Part shown: positions 1-7,281 of the stretch, one piece after another | Position numbering within the stretch: position 1 is the stretch's first letter | How the letters are laid out: the number at the start of each line of letters is the position of its first letter | Program-made: the position numbers and the translations under genes | Notes under the pieces: generated by a model | What the model saw: the letters and a program-made list of their open reading frames with translations, nothing else | Database searches by the model: none | What the model was told of the DNA's origin: nothing | Source of the DNA: Actinomycetota bacterium | Lineage (GTDB): Bacteria > Actinomycetota > Actinomycetes > S36-B12 > UBA5976 | Assembly: GCA_026392535.1 (NCBI GenBank) | Contig: JAPLBX010000041.1 | Location: 1 to 9,156 of the forward strand | Direction: 5' to 3' | DNA: 9,156 nt

Positions 1-1127
1 CAGTTGAAATTGTTAGCGAAACAAATTGGTTTTTCAAATTGTCTGAATACGGCGATAAGTTGCTCAAACATTATGAAGAAAATCCGAATGCGATTCGTCC
101 ACAATCTGCATATAACGAGGTTATTTCATTCTTAAAAACTGGGTTGACCGATCTTTCTATTTCTCGCAGTACTTTTGATTGGGGAATTCCAGTCCCATGG
201 GATCCAAGCCAAGTTGTTTATGTTTGGTTTGATGCACTTCTCAATTACGCCACCGCAGTCGGACTAGATGACGAACTGGGTAGTGAAGGTGCCGAAAAGT
301 TTGCCACCACTTGGCCGGCAGATGTGCATTTAGTTGGTAAAGATATTTTGCGTTTCCACGCAGTGATTTGGCCAGCCATGCTGATGGCAGCCGAAGTTGC
401 ACTTCCGAAATGTGTTTATGCGCATGGTTGGTTGTTGGTTGGTGGCGAAAAAATGTCCAAGTCCAAATTAACAGGTATTGCACCATCTCAAATTGTTGAC
501 CATTTTGGATCTGATGCATTTCGTTATTACTTTATGAAGGCCATTCAATTTGGACAGGATGGTTCTTTCTCTTGGGAAGATATGTCTGCCCGCTACACGG
601 CAGATCTTGCTAATGGTCTTGGAAATCTAGCCTCTCGTCTATCTGCAATGATTGCAAAATACTGTGACGAAAAGCTTCCGAATCCTGGAACTGATACAGA
701 TGCGGAAATTGCACTCAAAGAATTACTTGCTAAAACTGTATCAACAGCAGACGCGGCTATTTTGGATTTAGATTTCGCGACTGGAATCAATGCCGTGAAG
801 GAATTTATTGATGCAGTGAATCTTTATGTGACGAACCAAGAACCTTGGAAAGTTGCGAAGAGCGAAGATGCAGTGAGCGTTGAACGTTTGCACACCATTC
901 TTTACACAATAGCTGATGCTTTGCGTGCGATTGCAGTTTTGTATCACCCAGTAATGCCGAAGGCCACAGCGGAACTTTGGCGTCAACTCGGTGCTGATAA
1001 ATCAATAGGCGAGCTTGAACTTCAAACAATTCAAGCAGCAGCAAACTGGCGCGCGCTACCAGTTGGTTCTCATGTAACCAAAGGTGCAGTTCTCTTCCCA
1101 CGTCTAGAAGAAGAAACAGTTTCCTAA
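1..1127 (+). CDS. metG: Methionyl-tRNA synthetase, C-terminal part (5' end outside window)
   Basis: Charges tRNA-Met with methionine in the cytoplasm (class I aminoacyl-tRNA synthetase). The frame is open from base 3 without an upstream start, so the gene is cut by the window edge; a TTG at 39 lies inside the conserved NWFFKLSEYGDKLL block and is a leucine codon, not a start. About 374 residues remain. Visible are the RSTFDWGIPVP and VVYVWFDALLNY blocks of the catalytic domain, the class I signature KMSKS at bases 450-464 preceded by GGE, and the all-helical anticodon-binding domain with NLYVTNQEPWKVAK. The protein ends at LFPRLEEE, so it lacks the C-terminal tRNA-binding (EMAP-like) domain of E. 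coli MetG, which matches the short actinobacterial type. The missing N-terminus should hold the HIGH motif and zinc-binding insert. The stop TAA abuts the tatD start. Confidence 0.96.
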   Translation, partial: VEIVSETNWFFKLSEYGDKLLKHYEENPNAIRPQSAYNEVISFLKTGLTDLSISRSTFDWGIPVPWDPSQVVYVWFDALLNYATAVGLDDELGSEGAEKFATTWPADVHLVGKDILRFHAVIWPAMLMAAEVALPKCVYAHGWLLVGGEKMSKSKLTGIAPSQIVDHFGSDAFRYYFMKAIQFGQDGSFSWEDMSARYTADLANGLGNLASRLSAMIAKYCDEKLPNPGTDTDAEIALKELLAKTVSTADAAILDLDFATGINAVKEFIDAVNLYVTNQEPWKVAKSEDAVSVERLHTILYTIADALRAIAVLYHPVMPKATAELWRQLGADKSIGELELQTIQAAANWRALPVGSHVTKGAVLFPRLEEETVS

Positions 1128-2027
1128 GTGTCTACTGAACCACTGCGTCAACGCTCTGACTGGGATCCCAACGCGAAACGGGAAATGGAATTACCGCCTT
1201 CACCTGAGGCTTTGCCAATATCAGTTGTGGACACACATTGTCATTTAGATATTGAAGATGGAGATTTGTATTTAACCCCAGCACAAGCGCTTGAGCGTGC
1301 AACTTCCGTTGGCGTTGATCGAATCGTGCAAGTAGGCGTGGATGTGGAGAGCTCGCGTTGGGGAGTGGAACTCGCTGCAAAAACAGATCGAATTCTTGCA
1401 ACAGTTGCCATCCATCCAAATGAAGCACCGCGAATTTTCGCTGAGCAAGGTCAAGCAGCACTCGATTCAGCATTGGCGGAGATTGCCGAGCTGGCTAAGC
1501 ATCCTCGCGTTAGAGCGATTGGCGAAACCGGTTTAGATTTCTTTCGCACGGAAGCTGATTTATTAGCGGTCCAAGAAGAATCGTTTAGGGCACATATTCA
1601 AATCGCTAAGGACAATGACAAAGCACTCATCATTCATGACCGTGATGCACACGACGATGTGGTTAGAGTTTTGCAATCCGAAGGCGCACCCAAGAAAGTT
1701 GTATTCCACTGTTTTTCTGGTGATGAATCCCTTGCAAGAATTGCAGCTGAAAATGGCTGGTATTGCTCATTTTCTGGCACCGTAACTTTCAAGAACTCGC
1801 ATAATTTGAGATCTGCATTAACGGTACTGCCACCTGAATTAATACTTATTGAAACTGACGCACCATTTTTAACGCCAACCCCATATCGTGGTCGACCTAA
1901 TGCAAGTTATCTAATTCCAATAACAGCTCGGTTCATGGCAGATGTTCGGGGAATGGAACTTGCGAGTTTGTGCAAGTATCTTTCAGACAATGCCGAATCG
2001 GTGTTTGGAAATTTCAGCAATGTCTGA
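1128..2027 (+). CDS. tatD: TatD family metal-dependent hydrolase (DNase)
   Basis: A TIM-barrel metallohydrolase of the amidohydrolase superfamily; characterised members are Mg2+-dependent 3'-5' DNases/RNases acting in the cytoplasm. The full set of expected metal ligands is present in the 299 residues: H37 and H39 in DTHCHLD, E133 in GETGLDF, H170 in IIHDRD, H194 in FHCFSG and D244 in ETDAPFLTP. About 30 residues precede the first barrel strand, as in other actinobacterial TatDs. The start is GTG at 1128, directly after the metG TAA; no good ribosome binding site is visible (only a purine run AGAAGAAGAAA near 1107-1117), so translation is probably coupled to metG. An internal ATG at 1185 is a possible but less likely alternative start. 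The end overlaps rsmA by 8 nt. Cellular substrate in this organism is unknown. Confidence 0.93.
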   Translation: MSTEPLRQRSDWDPNAKREMELPPSPEALPISVVDTHCHLDIEDGDLYLTPAQALERATSVGVDRIVQVGVDVESSRWGVELAAKTDRILATVAIHPNEAPRIFAEQGQAALDSALAEIAELAKHPRVRAIGETGLDFFRTEADLLAVQEESFRAHIQIAKDNDKALIIHDRDAHDDVVRVLQSEGAPKKVVFHCFSGDESLARIAAENGWYCSFSGTVTFKNSHNLRSALTVLPPELILIETDAPFLTPTPYRGRPNASYLIPITARFMADVRGMELASLCKYLSDNAESVFGNFSNV

Positions 2028-2868
2028 ACTCCTTGGAGCTAGTGAGATCCGCTCATTAGCAGCTAGCATCGACTTAAAGCCAACCAAAATTTGGGGACAA
2101 AACTTTGTCATCGATGCAAACACGGTTCGATTCATCGTTAAGCATTCGGGAATTACTGAAAATGACGTTGTATTGGAAGTGGGACCTGGTCTTGGTTCCC
2201 TAACGCTGGGGCTATTGCCAGCTAGTAAATCATTAACTGTTATTGAAATCGATCCGAAACTTGCTGACCTCTTGCCAATAACCATCAACAAAAAGGCAGC
2301 CGAATTTTCTGGGAATTTGACTGTCCTGCAAACTGATGCATTGACAATTAAAGAACTAGCAGTTCCACCTACTGCGCTTGTTGCAAACTTGCCATATAAC
2401 GTCTCAGTTCCAGTAATCATCCATCTTCTAACGCAATTTCCTTCTATCAACCGCGTGCTTGTCATGGTGCAATCGGAAGTGGCGGATCGGCTTGCCGCTG
2501 GCCCGGGCTCAAAGATTTATGGTGTGCCGAGTGTTAAGGCGCGATGGTTCGGCAAAGTTCAAAAGGTGGCGACGATTGGGAAGAATGTTTTTTGGCCAGC
2601 GCCAAATATTGAAAGCGCATTGATTTTAATTGAACGTCATCAAACCCCACTTGCAGATATCGCACAGTCTGAGTTGTTTGCAGCGATTGATGCGGCATTT
2701 GGTCAGCGTCGCAAAATGTTGAGATCGGCACTGAATAGTTGGGCTAATGGCAAAGCAGAACAAATTCTTATTCATGCTGGAATTGACCCTACGCTACGTG
2801 GCGAAGAACTAGATGTGCTGGACTTTGTGAAGATTGCCAAAGCTAAGAGTGAGATTGAGGGAGTTTGA
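2020..2868 (+). CDS. rsmA: 16S rRNA (adenine(1518)-N(6)/adenine(1519)-N(6))-dimethyltransferase
   Basis: KsgA/RsmA uses SAM to dimethylate two adjacent adenines in the 3'-terminal hairpin of 16S rRNA, a late step of 30S maturation. With ATG 2020 the product is 282 residues, the usual size. Motifs in order: GQNFVID at 26-32, SAM-binding motif I EVGPGLGSLT at 53-62, acidic motif II VIEIDP at 74-79, QTDAL at 104-108, catalytic motif IV NLPY at 123-126, and FGQRRKMLRSAL in the C-terminal helical domain. The frame is open further upstream to an ATG at 1942, but that would add 26 residues unlike the family and lies deep inside tatD. ATG 2020 has a GGAA 9 nt upstream and overlaps the tatD stop by 8 nt, which suggests coupled translation. 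Loss of KsgA commonly gives kasugamycin resistance. Confidence 0.96.
   Translation: MSELLGASEIRSLAASIDLKPTKIWGQNFVIDANTVRFIVKHSGITENDVVLEVGPGLGSLTLGLLPASKSLTVIEIDPKLADLLPITINKKAAEFSGNLTVLQTDALTIKELAVPPTALVANLPYNVSVPVIIHLLTQFPSINRVLVMVQSEVADRLAAGPGSKIYGVPSVKARWFGKVQKVATIGKNVFWPAPNIESALILIERHQTPLADIAQSELFAAIDAAFGQRRKMLRSALNSWANGKAEQILIHAGIDPTLRGEELDVLDFVKIAKAKSEIEGV
2857..2863 (+). promoter_or_regulatory. Ribosome binding site of ispE
   Basis: GAGGGAG lies 4 nt before ATG 2868 and inside the last codons of rsmA. It is the strongest Shine-Dalgarno match in the plus-strand operon and decides the ATG start over the in-frame TTG at 2865. The stop and start share one base (TGATG), a typical coupled junction. 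Confidence 0.7.
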
Positions 2869-3782
2869 TGGCACGCATTAAGTCAGTTGAAGTCAAAGCT
2901 CCTGCCAAAGTAAATCTAGCGTTAAAAGTTGGTGGAATTGGGGATGATGGTTTTCATCCAATCGAAACTTTGTTTCATGCTGTTGGAATCTACGACACAA
3001 TCGTTGCTACCCCGAGCGATGCATTAGGCCTTGAATTTTCGGGAGAGGGTGCTGAATCGCTACCGCTAAACAATTCAAACTTAGCTTGGCAAGCTGCGCA
3101 ATTAATTGCTGACTTTGCAGGCGTGGAACCAAATGTGCATTTAAGTATTCATAAAAACATTCCAATAGCTGGCGGTATGGCAGGTGGCAGTGCTGATGCG
3201 GCTGGAACCTTGATTGCCTGTGATGCTCTTTGGCAATTGAACTTATCGCGTGAAGAACTCATGTCTCTCGCTGCTCAACTAGGTAGTGATATTTCATTCC
3301 CACTCGTTGGCGGAACAGCGATTGGCCGTGGTCGTGGTGAAGATGTGACATCTTTATTGACCCGCGCTGAGATTCATTGGGTATTTGCAGTATCGGCTGA
3401 AGGTCTATCCACACCGAAGATCTATAAAGTATTTGATGAATTGAATCCGAACCCTGCTAAACCTGAAGTTCCAAACGATTTAGTAGCTGCCTTAACTAGT
3501 GGCGATATTAAAGCTGCAGCAAAACTTATGGTTAATGACTTGCAGGTTCCTGCAATCTCACAAAGACCGGTACTGGCGAAAATCTTGCAAGCAGGTGCAC
3601 ATGCAAGTGCACTAAACGGAATTGTTAGTGGCAGTGGTCCAACCTGTGCATTCATCGCACGTTCTTATGAAGACGCAGTTCATATTGCCCACGAGTTGCA
3701 GATTTCTGGAGTGGTTCAACGAACCCTTCTAGGTGTTGGCCCTGTGAAGGCGGCCCATGTAACCGAGATTACTTACTTCTAA
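2868..3782 (+). CDS. ispE: 4-diphosphocytidyl-2-C-methyl-D-erythritol kinase
   Basis: GHMP-family kinase that phosphorylates CDP-methylerythritol with ATP, the fourth step of the MEP route to isopentenyl diphosphate. Motifs over 304 residues: APAKVNL with K14, DGFH at 27-30 (substrate side), the glycine-rich ATP loop IAGGMAGGSADAA at 100-112, D141 in GSDISFPLVGG (the expected catalytic aspartate), and the GHMP C-terminal motif GIVSGSGPT. ATG 2868 shares its A with the rsmA TGA stop and has GAGGGAG at 2857-2863 as ribosome binding site, so the TTG one codon upstream is unlikely to be the start. Last gene of the metG-tatD-rsmA-ispE run. Its TAA overlaps the stop of the convergent nitroreductase by 4 nt, leaving no room for an intergenic terminator. 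Confidence 0.96.
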   Translation: MARIKSVEVKAPAKVNLALKVGGIGDDGFHPIETLFHAVGIYDTIVATPSDALGLEFSGEGAESLPLNNSNLAWQAAQLIADFAGVEPNVHLSIHKNIPIAGGMAGGSADAAGTLIACDALWQLNLSREELMSLAAQLGSDISFPLVGGTAIGRGRGEDVTSLLTRAEIHWVFAVSAEGLSTPKIYKVFDELNPNPAKPEVPNDLVAALTSGDIKAAAKLMVNDLQVPAISQRPVLAKILQAGAHASALNGIVSGSGPTCAFIARSYEDAVHIAHELQISGVVQRTLLGVGPVKAAHVTEITYF

Positions 3783-4348
3783 AGTCCAGCAATCACAATC
3801 TCTGAAAGTTCTTTGCGTTCGCGATTTCCCGATTCCCGTTTCAGAATTTCCTGTGGCAAATCTGTGTCCGGAGAATATTTACCAACTGCAATCAACACAA
3901 CTGGTTGTAAATTCTCTGGTGATCCAAGTGCAACAAGAAGTGCATCCTTATCGAAACCACCAATTTGGTGAGTATGAAGTTCAATTGCTTGAGCTTGCAA
4001 TACCAATTGACCAACTGCTAGACCTGTGTCGAATGGTGCGGATGTGCGCACGTCGCCTTTTTCGTCTGTTTTTTCATACATCACGGCAATAAGTGCAGAA
4101 GCATTTGGTGCCCAAGATTTATTGAAGCCGGCAAGTGTCTCGGTGTATTTAGCAAAAAGTTCGTCACCACGAGTAGCGACAGCAAATCTCCAAGGTTGAA
4201 AGTTATTTGCTGATGCAGCCCAACGTGCTGCTTCCAACATTGTCACTATCTCTTGCTCTGATATTTCATATTCGGCATCGAAAGCACGAGTGCTCCAACG
4301 CTCCAAAATAATTGGGTGTAGCTCGGCTGTGGTTTGGGCTTTTCTCAT
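3779..4348 (-). CDS. Nitroreductase family protein (FMN-dependent oxidoreductase)
   Basis: A 189-residue FMN flavoprotein of the nitroreductase superfamily, usually a homodimer that passes electrons from NAD(P)H to nitro compounds, quinones or flavins; the true substrate cannot be read from sequence. Supporting motifs are ERWSTRAFD at 16-24 (FMN phosphate contacts R17, S19, R21), ARWAASANNFQPWRF at 41-55 and the C-terminal strand PVVLIAVGKYSPD. The length is normal for small members. ATG is at 4346-4348; its ribosome binding site AGGAA overlaps the TAG stop of mrp only 5 nt upstream, so the two genes are almost certainly cotranscribed. The TAG stop overlaps the TAA of convergent ispE. No heme, cobalamin (BluB) or F420 (Fbi) fusion is seen. 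A housekeeping detoxification or quinone-reducing role is inference. Confidence 0.88.
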   Translation of the reverse strand: MRKAQTTAELHPIILERWSTRAFDAEYEISEQEIVTMLEAARWAASANNFQPWRFAVATRGDELFAKYTETLAGFNKSWAPNASALIAVMYEKTDEKGDVRTSAPFDTGLAVGQLVLQAQAIELHTHQIGGFDKDALLVALGSPENLQPVVLIAVGKYSPDTDLPQEILKRESGNRERKELSEIVIAGL

Positions 4349-4353
4349 TTTTC

Positions 4354-5478
4354 CTACTTCGATAGTTTCAATGCTTTTCCAGCTAAAGATCGCTGGCTGT
4401 TTTTTAATAGTTGGTCAACAATTTCATTCATCACAATTACTGATGGTGCTTCTGGATTTGATATTGGAAGTGGTAGTCCATTGTCTCCGCCTTCGCGAAT
4501 TCTCACGTCAAATGGAATCTTGCCGAGTAGTGGCACATCTTTTTTCGTAGATTTAGAAAGTTCTTCTGAAACCTTCAAACCGCCACCCACGCCAAACAAT
4601 GGTGTTTCTTCACCACATTCTTCGCAAGTAACTGCGCTCATATTTTCAATTACGCCAGCGATCTTTTGTGAAATAAGTGTGGCCATCATGCCGGCACGAA
4701 TTGCGACTTCAGCAGCAGCGATTTGTGGCGTGGTAACAACAATCAGTTCCGCATTTGGCAACAACTGAGCGGTTGAGATTGCAATATCACCTGTGCCTGG
4801 TGGTAAATCCAATAACAGTATGTCTAAGTCGCCCCAATAAAAATCTGCGAGGAATTGTTCAAGCATCTTGCCAAGCATTGGTCCACGCAAAGCAACTGGG
4901 CGATAAGTGTCTCCGCCTTTCATACCAAGCACAGAAAGAGCTTTAACCCCATGCGCGCTAGGTGGAATTCTTAAGTCCGGATCAATTTGAGTTTGCTCGG
5001 CACTAAGTCCAAGAATTCTTGGAATTGAGTGTCCGTAAATATCCGCATCAATGATGCCAACACTCAAACCTTTTTGGGCGAATGCAACTGCCAAATTGAC
5101 GGTTAAGGAAGATTTTCCAACACCGCCTTTGCCAGATGCAATTGCGAACACTCTTGTCTTTGAGTCGGGGCGGACAAATGGAATTTCACGCTCTGGTCCA
5201 CGCAACTGCAATTTCAACTTTGTGCGTTGTTCGTCACTCATAACATCGAGTTCAACAATTACTTTTGAAACACCCTCGATTTTAGAAACTGCATTTTCAA
5301 CTCTTGAAACAATTGATTCGCGCATCGGGCAGGCTTTGATTGTGAGGAAGACTGCGACTGTAACTTCTGATCCATTTATCGAAATTGACTTGACCATGCC
5401 AAGCTCAGTAATTGGCTTATGGATTTCTGGATCTTCTACAGTTTCTAGAGATTTAAGTACGTTCGCTTCAGTCAGCAC
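4354..5478 (-). CDS. mrp: Mrp/ApbC family iron-sulfur cluster carrier P-loop ATPase
   Basis: Cytoplasmic ATPase that binds and transfers Fe-S clusters to apo-proteins (Mrp/ApbC/NBP35 family). Over 374 residues: an N-terminal MIP18/DUF59 domain (about 1-90) with ELGMV and ACPMRESI (C50); a deviant Walker A GKGGVGKSS at 116-124 with signature lysine K117; DADIYGHSIP at 144-153; the switch/Walker B DLPPGTGD at 224-231; and the cluster-binding pair C285/C288 (CEEC) after ENMS. All expected active-site parts are intact and the length is typical of DUF59-fused Mrp. The start is GTG 5478; its AGG ribosome binding site sits 8 nt upstream in the 3' arm of a hairpin that also holds the stop codon of the DUF1003 gene, which suggests coupling to upstream translation. 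Followed after 5 nt by the nitroreductase gene. Confidence 0.95.
   Translation of the reverse strand: MLTEANVLKSLETVEDPEIHKPITELGMVKSISINGSEVTVAVFLTIKACPMRESIVSRVENAVSKIEGVSKVIVELDVMSDEQRTKLKLQLRGPEREIPFVRPDSKTRVFAIASGKGGVGKSSLTVNLAVAFAQKGLSVGIIDADIYGHSIPRILGLSAEQTQIDPDLRIPPSAHGVKALSVLGMKGGDTYRPVALRGPMLGKMLEQFLADFYWGDLDILLLDLPPGTGDIAISTAQLLPNAELIVVTTPQIAAAEVAIRAGMMATLISQKIAGVIENMSAVTCEECGEETPLFGVGGGLKVSEELSKSTKKDVPLLGKIPFDVRIREGGDNGLPLPISNPEAPSVIVMNEIVDQLLKNSQRSLAGKALKLSK
4379..4405 (+). terminator. Weak terminator-like hairpin plus T6, plus strand, inside mrp 3' end
   Basis: CCAGC (4379-4383), an 8-nt loop and GCTGG (4392-4396), then CTG and six T (4400-4405) on the plus strand. The stem is only 5 bp, so it may be chance. 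If real, it would stop plus-strand readthrough from the ispE operon after it has crossed the nitroreductase gene in antisense. Confidence 0.2.
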
Positions 5479-5484
5479 TTGTAG

Positions 5485-5502
5485 AGCCTAAATCTTTAGG
5501 CT
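5485..5502 (-). promoter_or_regulatory. Inverted repeat over the DUF1003 stop and mrp ribosome binding site
   Basis: On the minus strand AGCCTAAA, GA, TTTAGGCT form a perfect 8-bp inverted repeat (7 bp with a 4-nt loop in RNA). The 5' arm contains the TAA stop of the DUF1003 gene; the 3' arm contains AGG, the only plausible Shine-Dalgarno for GTG 5478. No T-run follows on either strand, so it is not a standard intrinsic terminator. A structure hiding the mrp site until ribosomes finish the upstream gene is the simplest reading (inference). Confidence 0.5.
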
Positions 5503-6029
5503 TCTGGGCGCTCATCGAGTTCTTCACTAACTGCTCTTGTGCGATTTTCAACCTCATCAACCAATTCATCAAGTTCACCACGGATGAAATCACGAGTTGC
5601 AACTTCGCCAAGCGCGATACGAATCGCAGCAATTTCGCGGCTCAAGAATTCAGTTTCGGCTATTAATCGCTCAGTGCGTGATCGATCATCTGCCGAAGTT
5701 ACCCGATCTCTGTCCGCCTGCCGATTTTGGGCCAACAAAATAAGTGGTGCGGCATAAGAAGCTTGCAACGACAATAGAAAAGTTAGGAATATGAATGGGT
5801 ATGCGTCAGGACGCAAACCTGCTGGTGAAAAAACATTCCACAAAACCCAACCGATAATAAATACCGTCATGTAAGCAATAAATCGCCAAGAACCAATAAA
5901 ACGCGCAATGCGTTCGGACAGTTTGCCGAAAGTTTCTGGATCGTAAGTTGGTTTAAGGCTACGACGCTGTTCTAGTGGTGCATCAAGGCGTGGACCACGC
6001 ACAACCCGGCGTTCTTCTTCACGAGCCAT
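5496..6029 (-). CDS. DUF1003 family two-helix membrane protein
   Basis: Integral membrane protein of unknown function, 177 residues from ATG 6029. After a basic, charged N-terminus (1-45) come two predicted membrane helices: FIAYMTVFIIGWVLWNVF at 50-67 and the highly conserved DUF1003 segment from about 79 to 99 (FLLSLQASYAAPLILL), followed at once by AQNRQADRDR, the family hallmark. The last 70 residues are charged and probably coiled coil (LIAETEFLSREIAAIRIAL, then acidic). ATG 6029 is chosen because AGGAGGT lies 5 nt upstream; the frame also opens at 6092 but that would overlap the upstream gene by 74 nt and lacks family similarity. It overlaps the MgtE-N/CBS gene by 11 nt and precedes mrp. 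Transport, scaffold or sensor roles are all possible; none is shown by the sequence. Confidence 0.9.
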   Translation of the reverse strand: MAREEERRVVRGPRLDAPLEQRRSLKPTYDPETFGKLSERIARFIGSWRFIAYMTVFIIGWVLWNVFSPAGLRPDAYPFIFLTFLLSLQASYAAPLILLAQNRQADRDRVTSADDRSRTERLIAETEFLSREIAAIRIALGEVATRDFIRGELDELVDEVENRTRAVSEELDERPEA

Positions 6030-7275
6030 CAGACACCTCCTCATCATCTCTATCTCGCCAATTTTCAGGCAACATATGGTCGACCAAGTCATCCACTGTT
6101 ACCGCGCCAAGTAATCGACCGGTTTCGTCGACCACGGGCAAAGCCACCAGGTTGTATGTCGCAAAATAGCGAGCAACAGTTGTCAATGGTGACTCCGGGC
6201 CAATTGGCTCTAAGTCTTTATCAATCACCGCCGATACCAAGGATGAAGGCGGTTCGCGTAAAAGTTTTTGGAAATGTGCAACCCCAAGATATTTACCAGT
6301 TGGAGTTTCAAATGGTGAGCGCACAACATAAACCTGAGCAGCAATAGCTGGTGACAATGCTGGATTGCGCACCCGGGCCAAAGCATCAGCAACTGTTGAA
6401 TCTGGTGGCAAAATCACTGGTTCGGTAGTCATCATGCCGCCAGCGGTGTAGTCGCCATAAGAAATCAACCGCTTTAGGTCTTCAGCATCTTCAGGTTCAA
6501 GAGCTTCAATAATTTCTTGTGCTTGTTCGTTTGGAAGTTCTTTCAACAAGTCGGCAGCGTCGTCTGGATCCATCTCTTCGATCGCATCAACAACTCGATC
6601 CAAACCAAGCTTCGAAACCAACTCAACTCGGTCATCTTCTGGAAGTTCTTCTAAGACGTCGGCAAGCCGCTCATCATCAAGTTCTTGCACAACTGCAAGT
6701 CGACGGCTTTCTGGCAAATCGCGAAGTGCAGAAGCAAGGTCGGCAGCGCGCATTCCTGAAAGTTGTTCAAGCAAATTATCAACAAGTTGTTCTGGTTGGT
6801 CGCCGCCAAGGCCACTCAACTCATTCCATTCAACTGTTACACCATCACCAAGCCGGCGAAAACCAGAACCTAGTTTGCGAACAAAAACTCTCGTGATAGT
6901 CCAATCACGTGTGCGTGCATCCCACTCAAAAGCTAAATCGCCGATCACAACTTCTTCATTGCCAGCAAGTAACTTAACTTTGCTATCTATAAGTTGTGCA
7001 ACCATCAAAGTTTCGTTGTTGCGCTGAGCAAAGCGACGCAAATCAACTTTGCCGGTGGTGATGACTTGACCAGGTTCAATTGAAGTTACCCGGGTAATTG
7101 GGATAAAAATCCGGCGACGAGGCTGAACTTCGATCACAAGACCTGTGACATTTGGCACCTTGCCGGCCCGAATAGTGACTACGACGTCGCGCACCTTGCC
7201 GACTGAGTCGCCCTGAGGGTCAAAAACTGCAGTGTCGGCCAGGCGTCCTACATAGATGCGAGTCTGGGTTTTCAC
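6019..7275 (-). CDS. Soluble PRC-barrel / MgtE N-domain / CBS-pair protein
   Basis: A 418-residue cytoplasmic protein built like the regulatory half of the MgtE Mg2+ channel, without its membrane part. In order: a PRC-barrel-like domain (about 4-72, VFDPQGDSVGKVRDVVV), a second barrel-like stretch (about 88-135), the acidic helical MgtE_N repeat domain (about 168-272; LPEDDRVELV, MDPDDAADLL, LEPEDAEDLK), the linker YGDYTAGGMMTTEP at 273-286, and two CBS domains (about 280-402). No hydrophobic helix long enough to span a membrane is present, so it is not itself a transporter. In MgtE these domains bind Mg2+ and gate the pore; a Mg2+ or nucleotide sensing role here is inference. GTG 7275 is chosen over an upstream ATG (7314) because the family begins near TRIYVGRLADT and a TACCCT promoter element lies 6 nt before it. 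First gene of the minus-strand operon. Confidence 0.87.
   Translation of the reverse strand: MKTQTRIYVGRLADTAVFDPQGDSVGKVRDVVVTIRAGKVPNVTGLVIEVQPRRRIFIPITRVTSIEPGQVITTGKVDLRRFAQRNNETLMVAQLIDSKVKLLAGNEEVVIGDLAFEWDARTRDWTITRVFVRKLGSGFRRLGDGVTVEWNELSGLGGDQPEQLVDNLLEQLSGMRAADLASALRDLPESRRLAVVQELDDERLADVLEELPEDDRVELVSKLGLDRVVDAIEEMDPDDAADLLKELPNEQAQEIIEALEPEDAEDLKRLISYGDYTAGGMMTTEPVILPPDSTVADALARVRNPALSPAIAAQVYVVRSPFETPTGKYLGVAHFQKLLREPPSSLVSAVIDKDLEPIGPESPLTTVARYFATYNLVALPVVDETGRLLGAVTVDDLVDHMLPENWRDRDDEEVSDGS
6035..6041 (-). promoter_or_regulatory. Near-perfect ribosome binding site of the DUF1003 gene
   Basis: Minus-strand AGGAGGT, 5 nt before ATG 6029 and inside the 3' end of the upstream gene. 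It is the best Shine-Dalgarno in the window and fixes the start. It suggests that the DUF1003 protein is initiated strongly and independently despite the 11-nt gene overlap. Confidence 0.8.
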
Positions 7276-7281
7276 GGGGCA

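Noticed and set aside
1942..2019. Upstream extension of the rsmA frame to an ATG at 1942
   Set aside because: It adds 26 residues unlike any RsmA N-terminus and lies well inside tatD; ATG 2020 gives the normal family start and length.
1983..2465. 160-codon open frame antisense to rsmA
   Set aside because: Fully inside a clear gene, with no motif, no ribosome binding site and shadow-like composition.
4334..5491. Plus-strand open frames of 144 and 146 codons antisense to mrp
   Set aside because: Ser/Thr-rich shadow translations of a well-supported gene; no domain recognised.
6030..6092. Upstream extension of the DUF1003 frame
   Set aside because: The added residues are the shadow of the MgtE-N/CBS gene's 3' end, and AGGAGGT points clearly to ATG 6029.
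7086..7097. 12-bp perfect palindrome TTACCCGGGTAA
   Set aside because: Lies inside the PRC-barrel coding part, far from any promoter, and not repeated elsewhere; probably chance.
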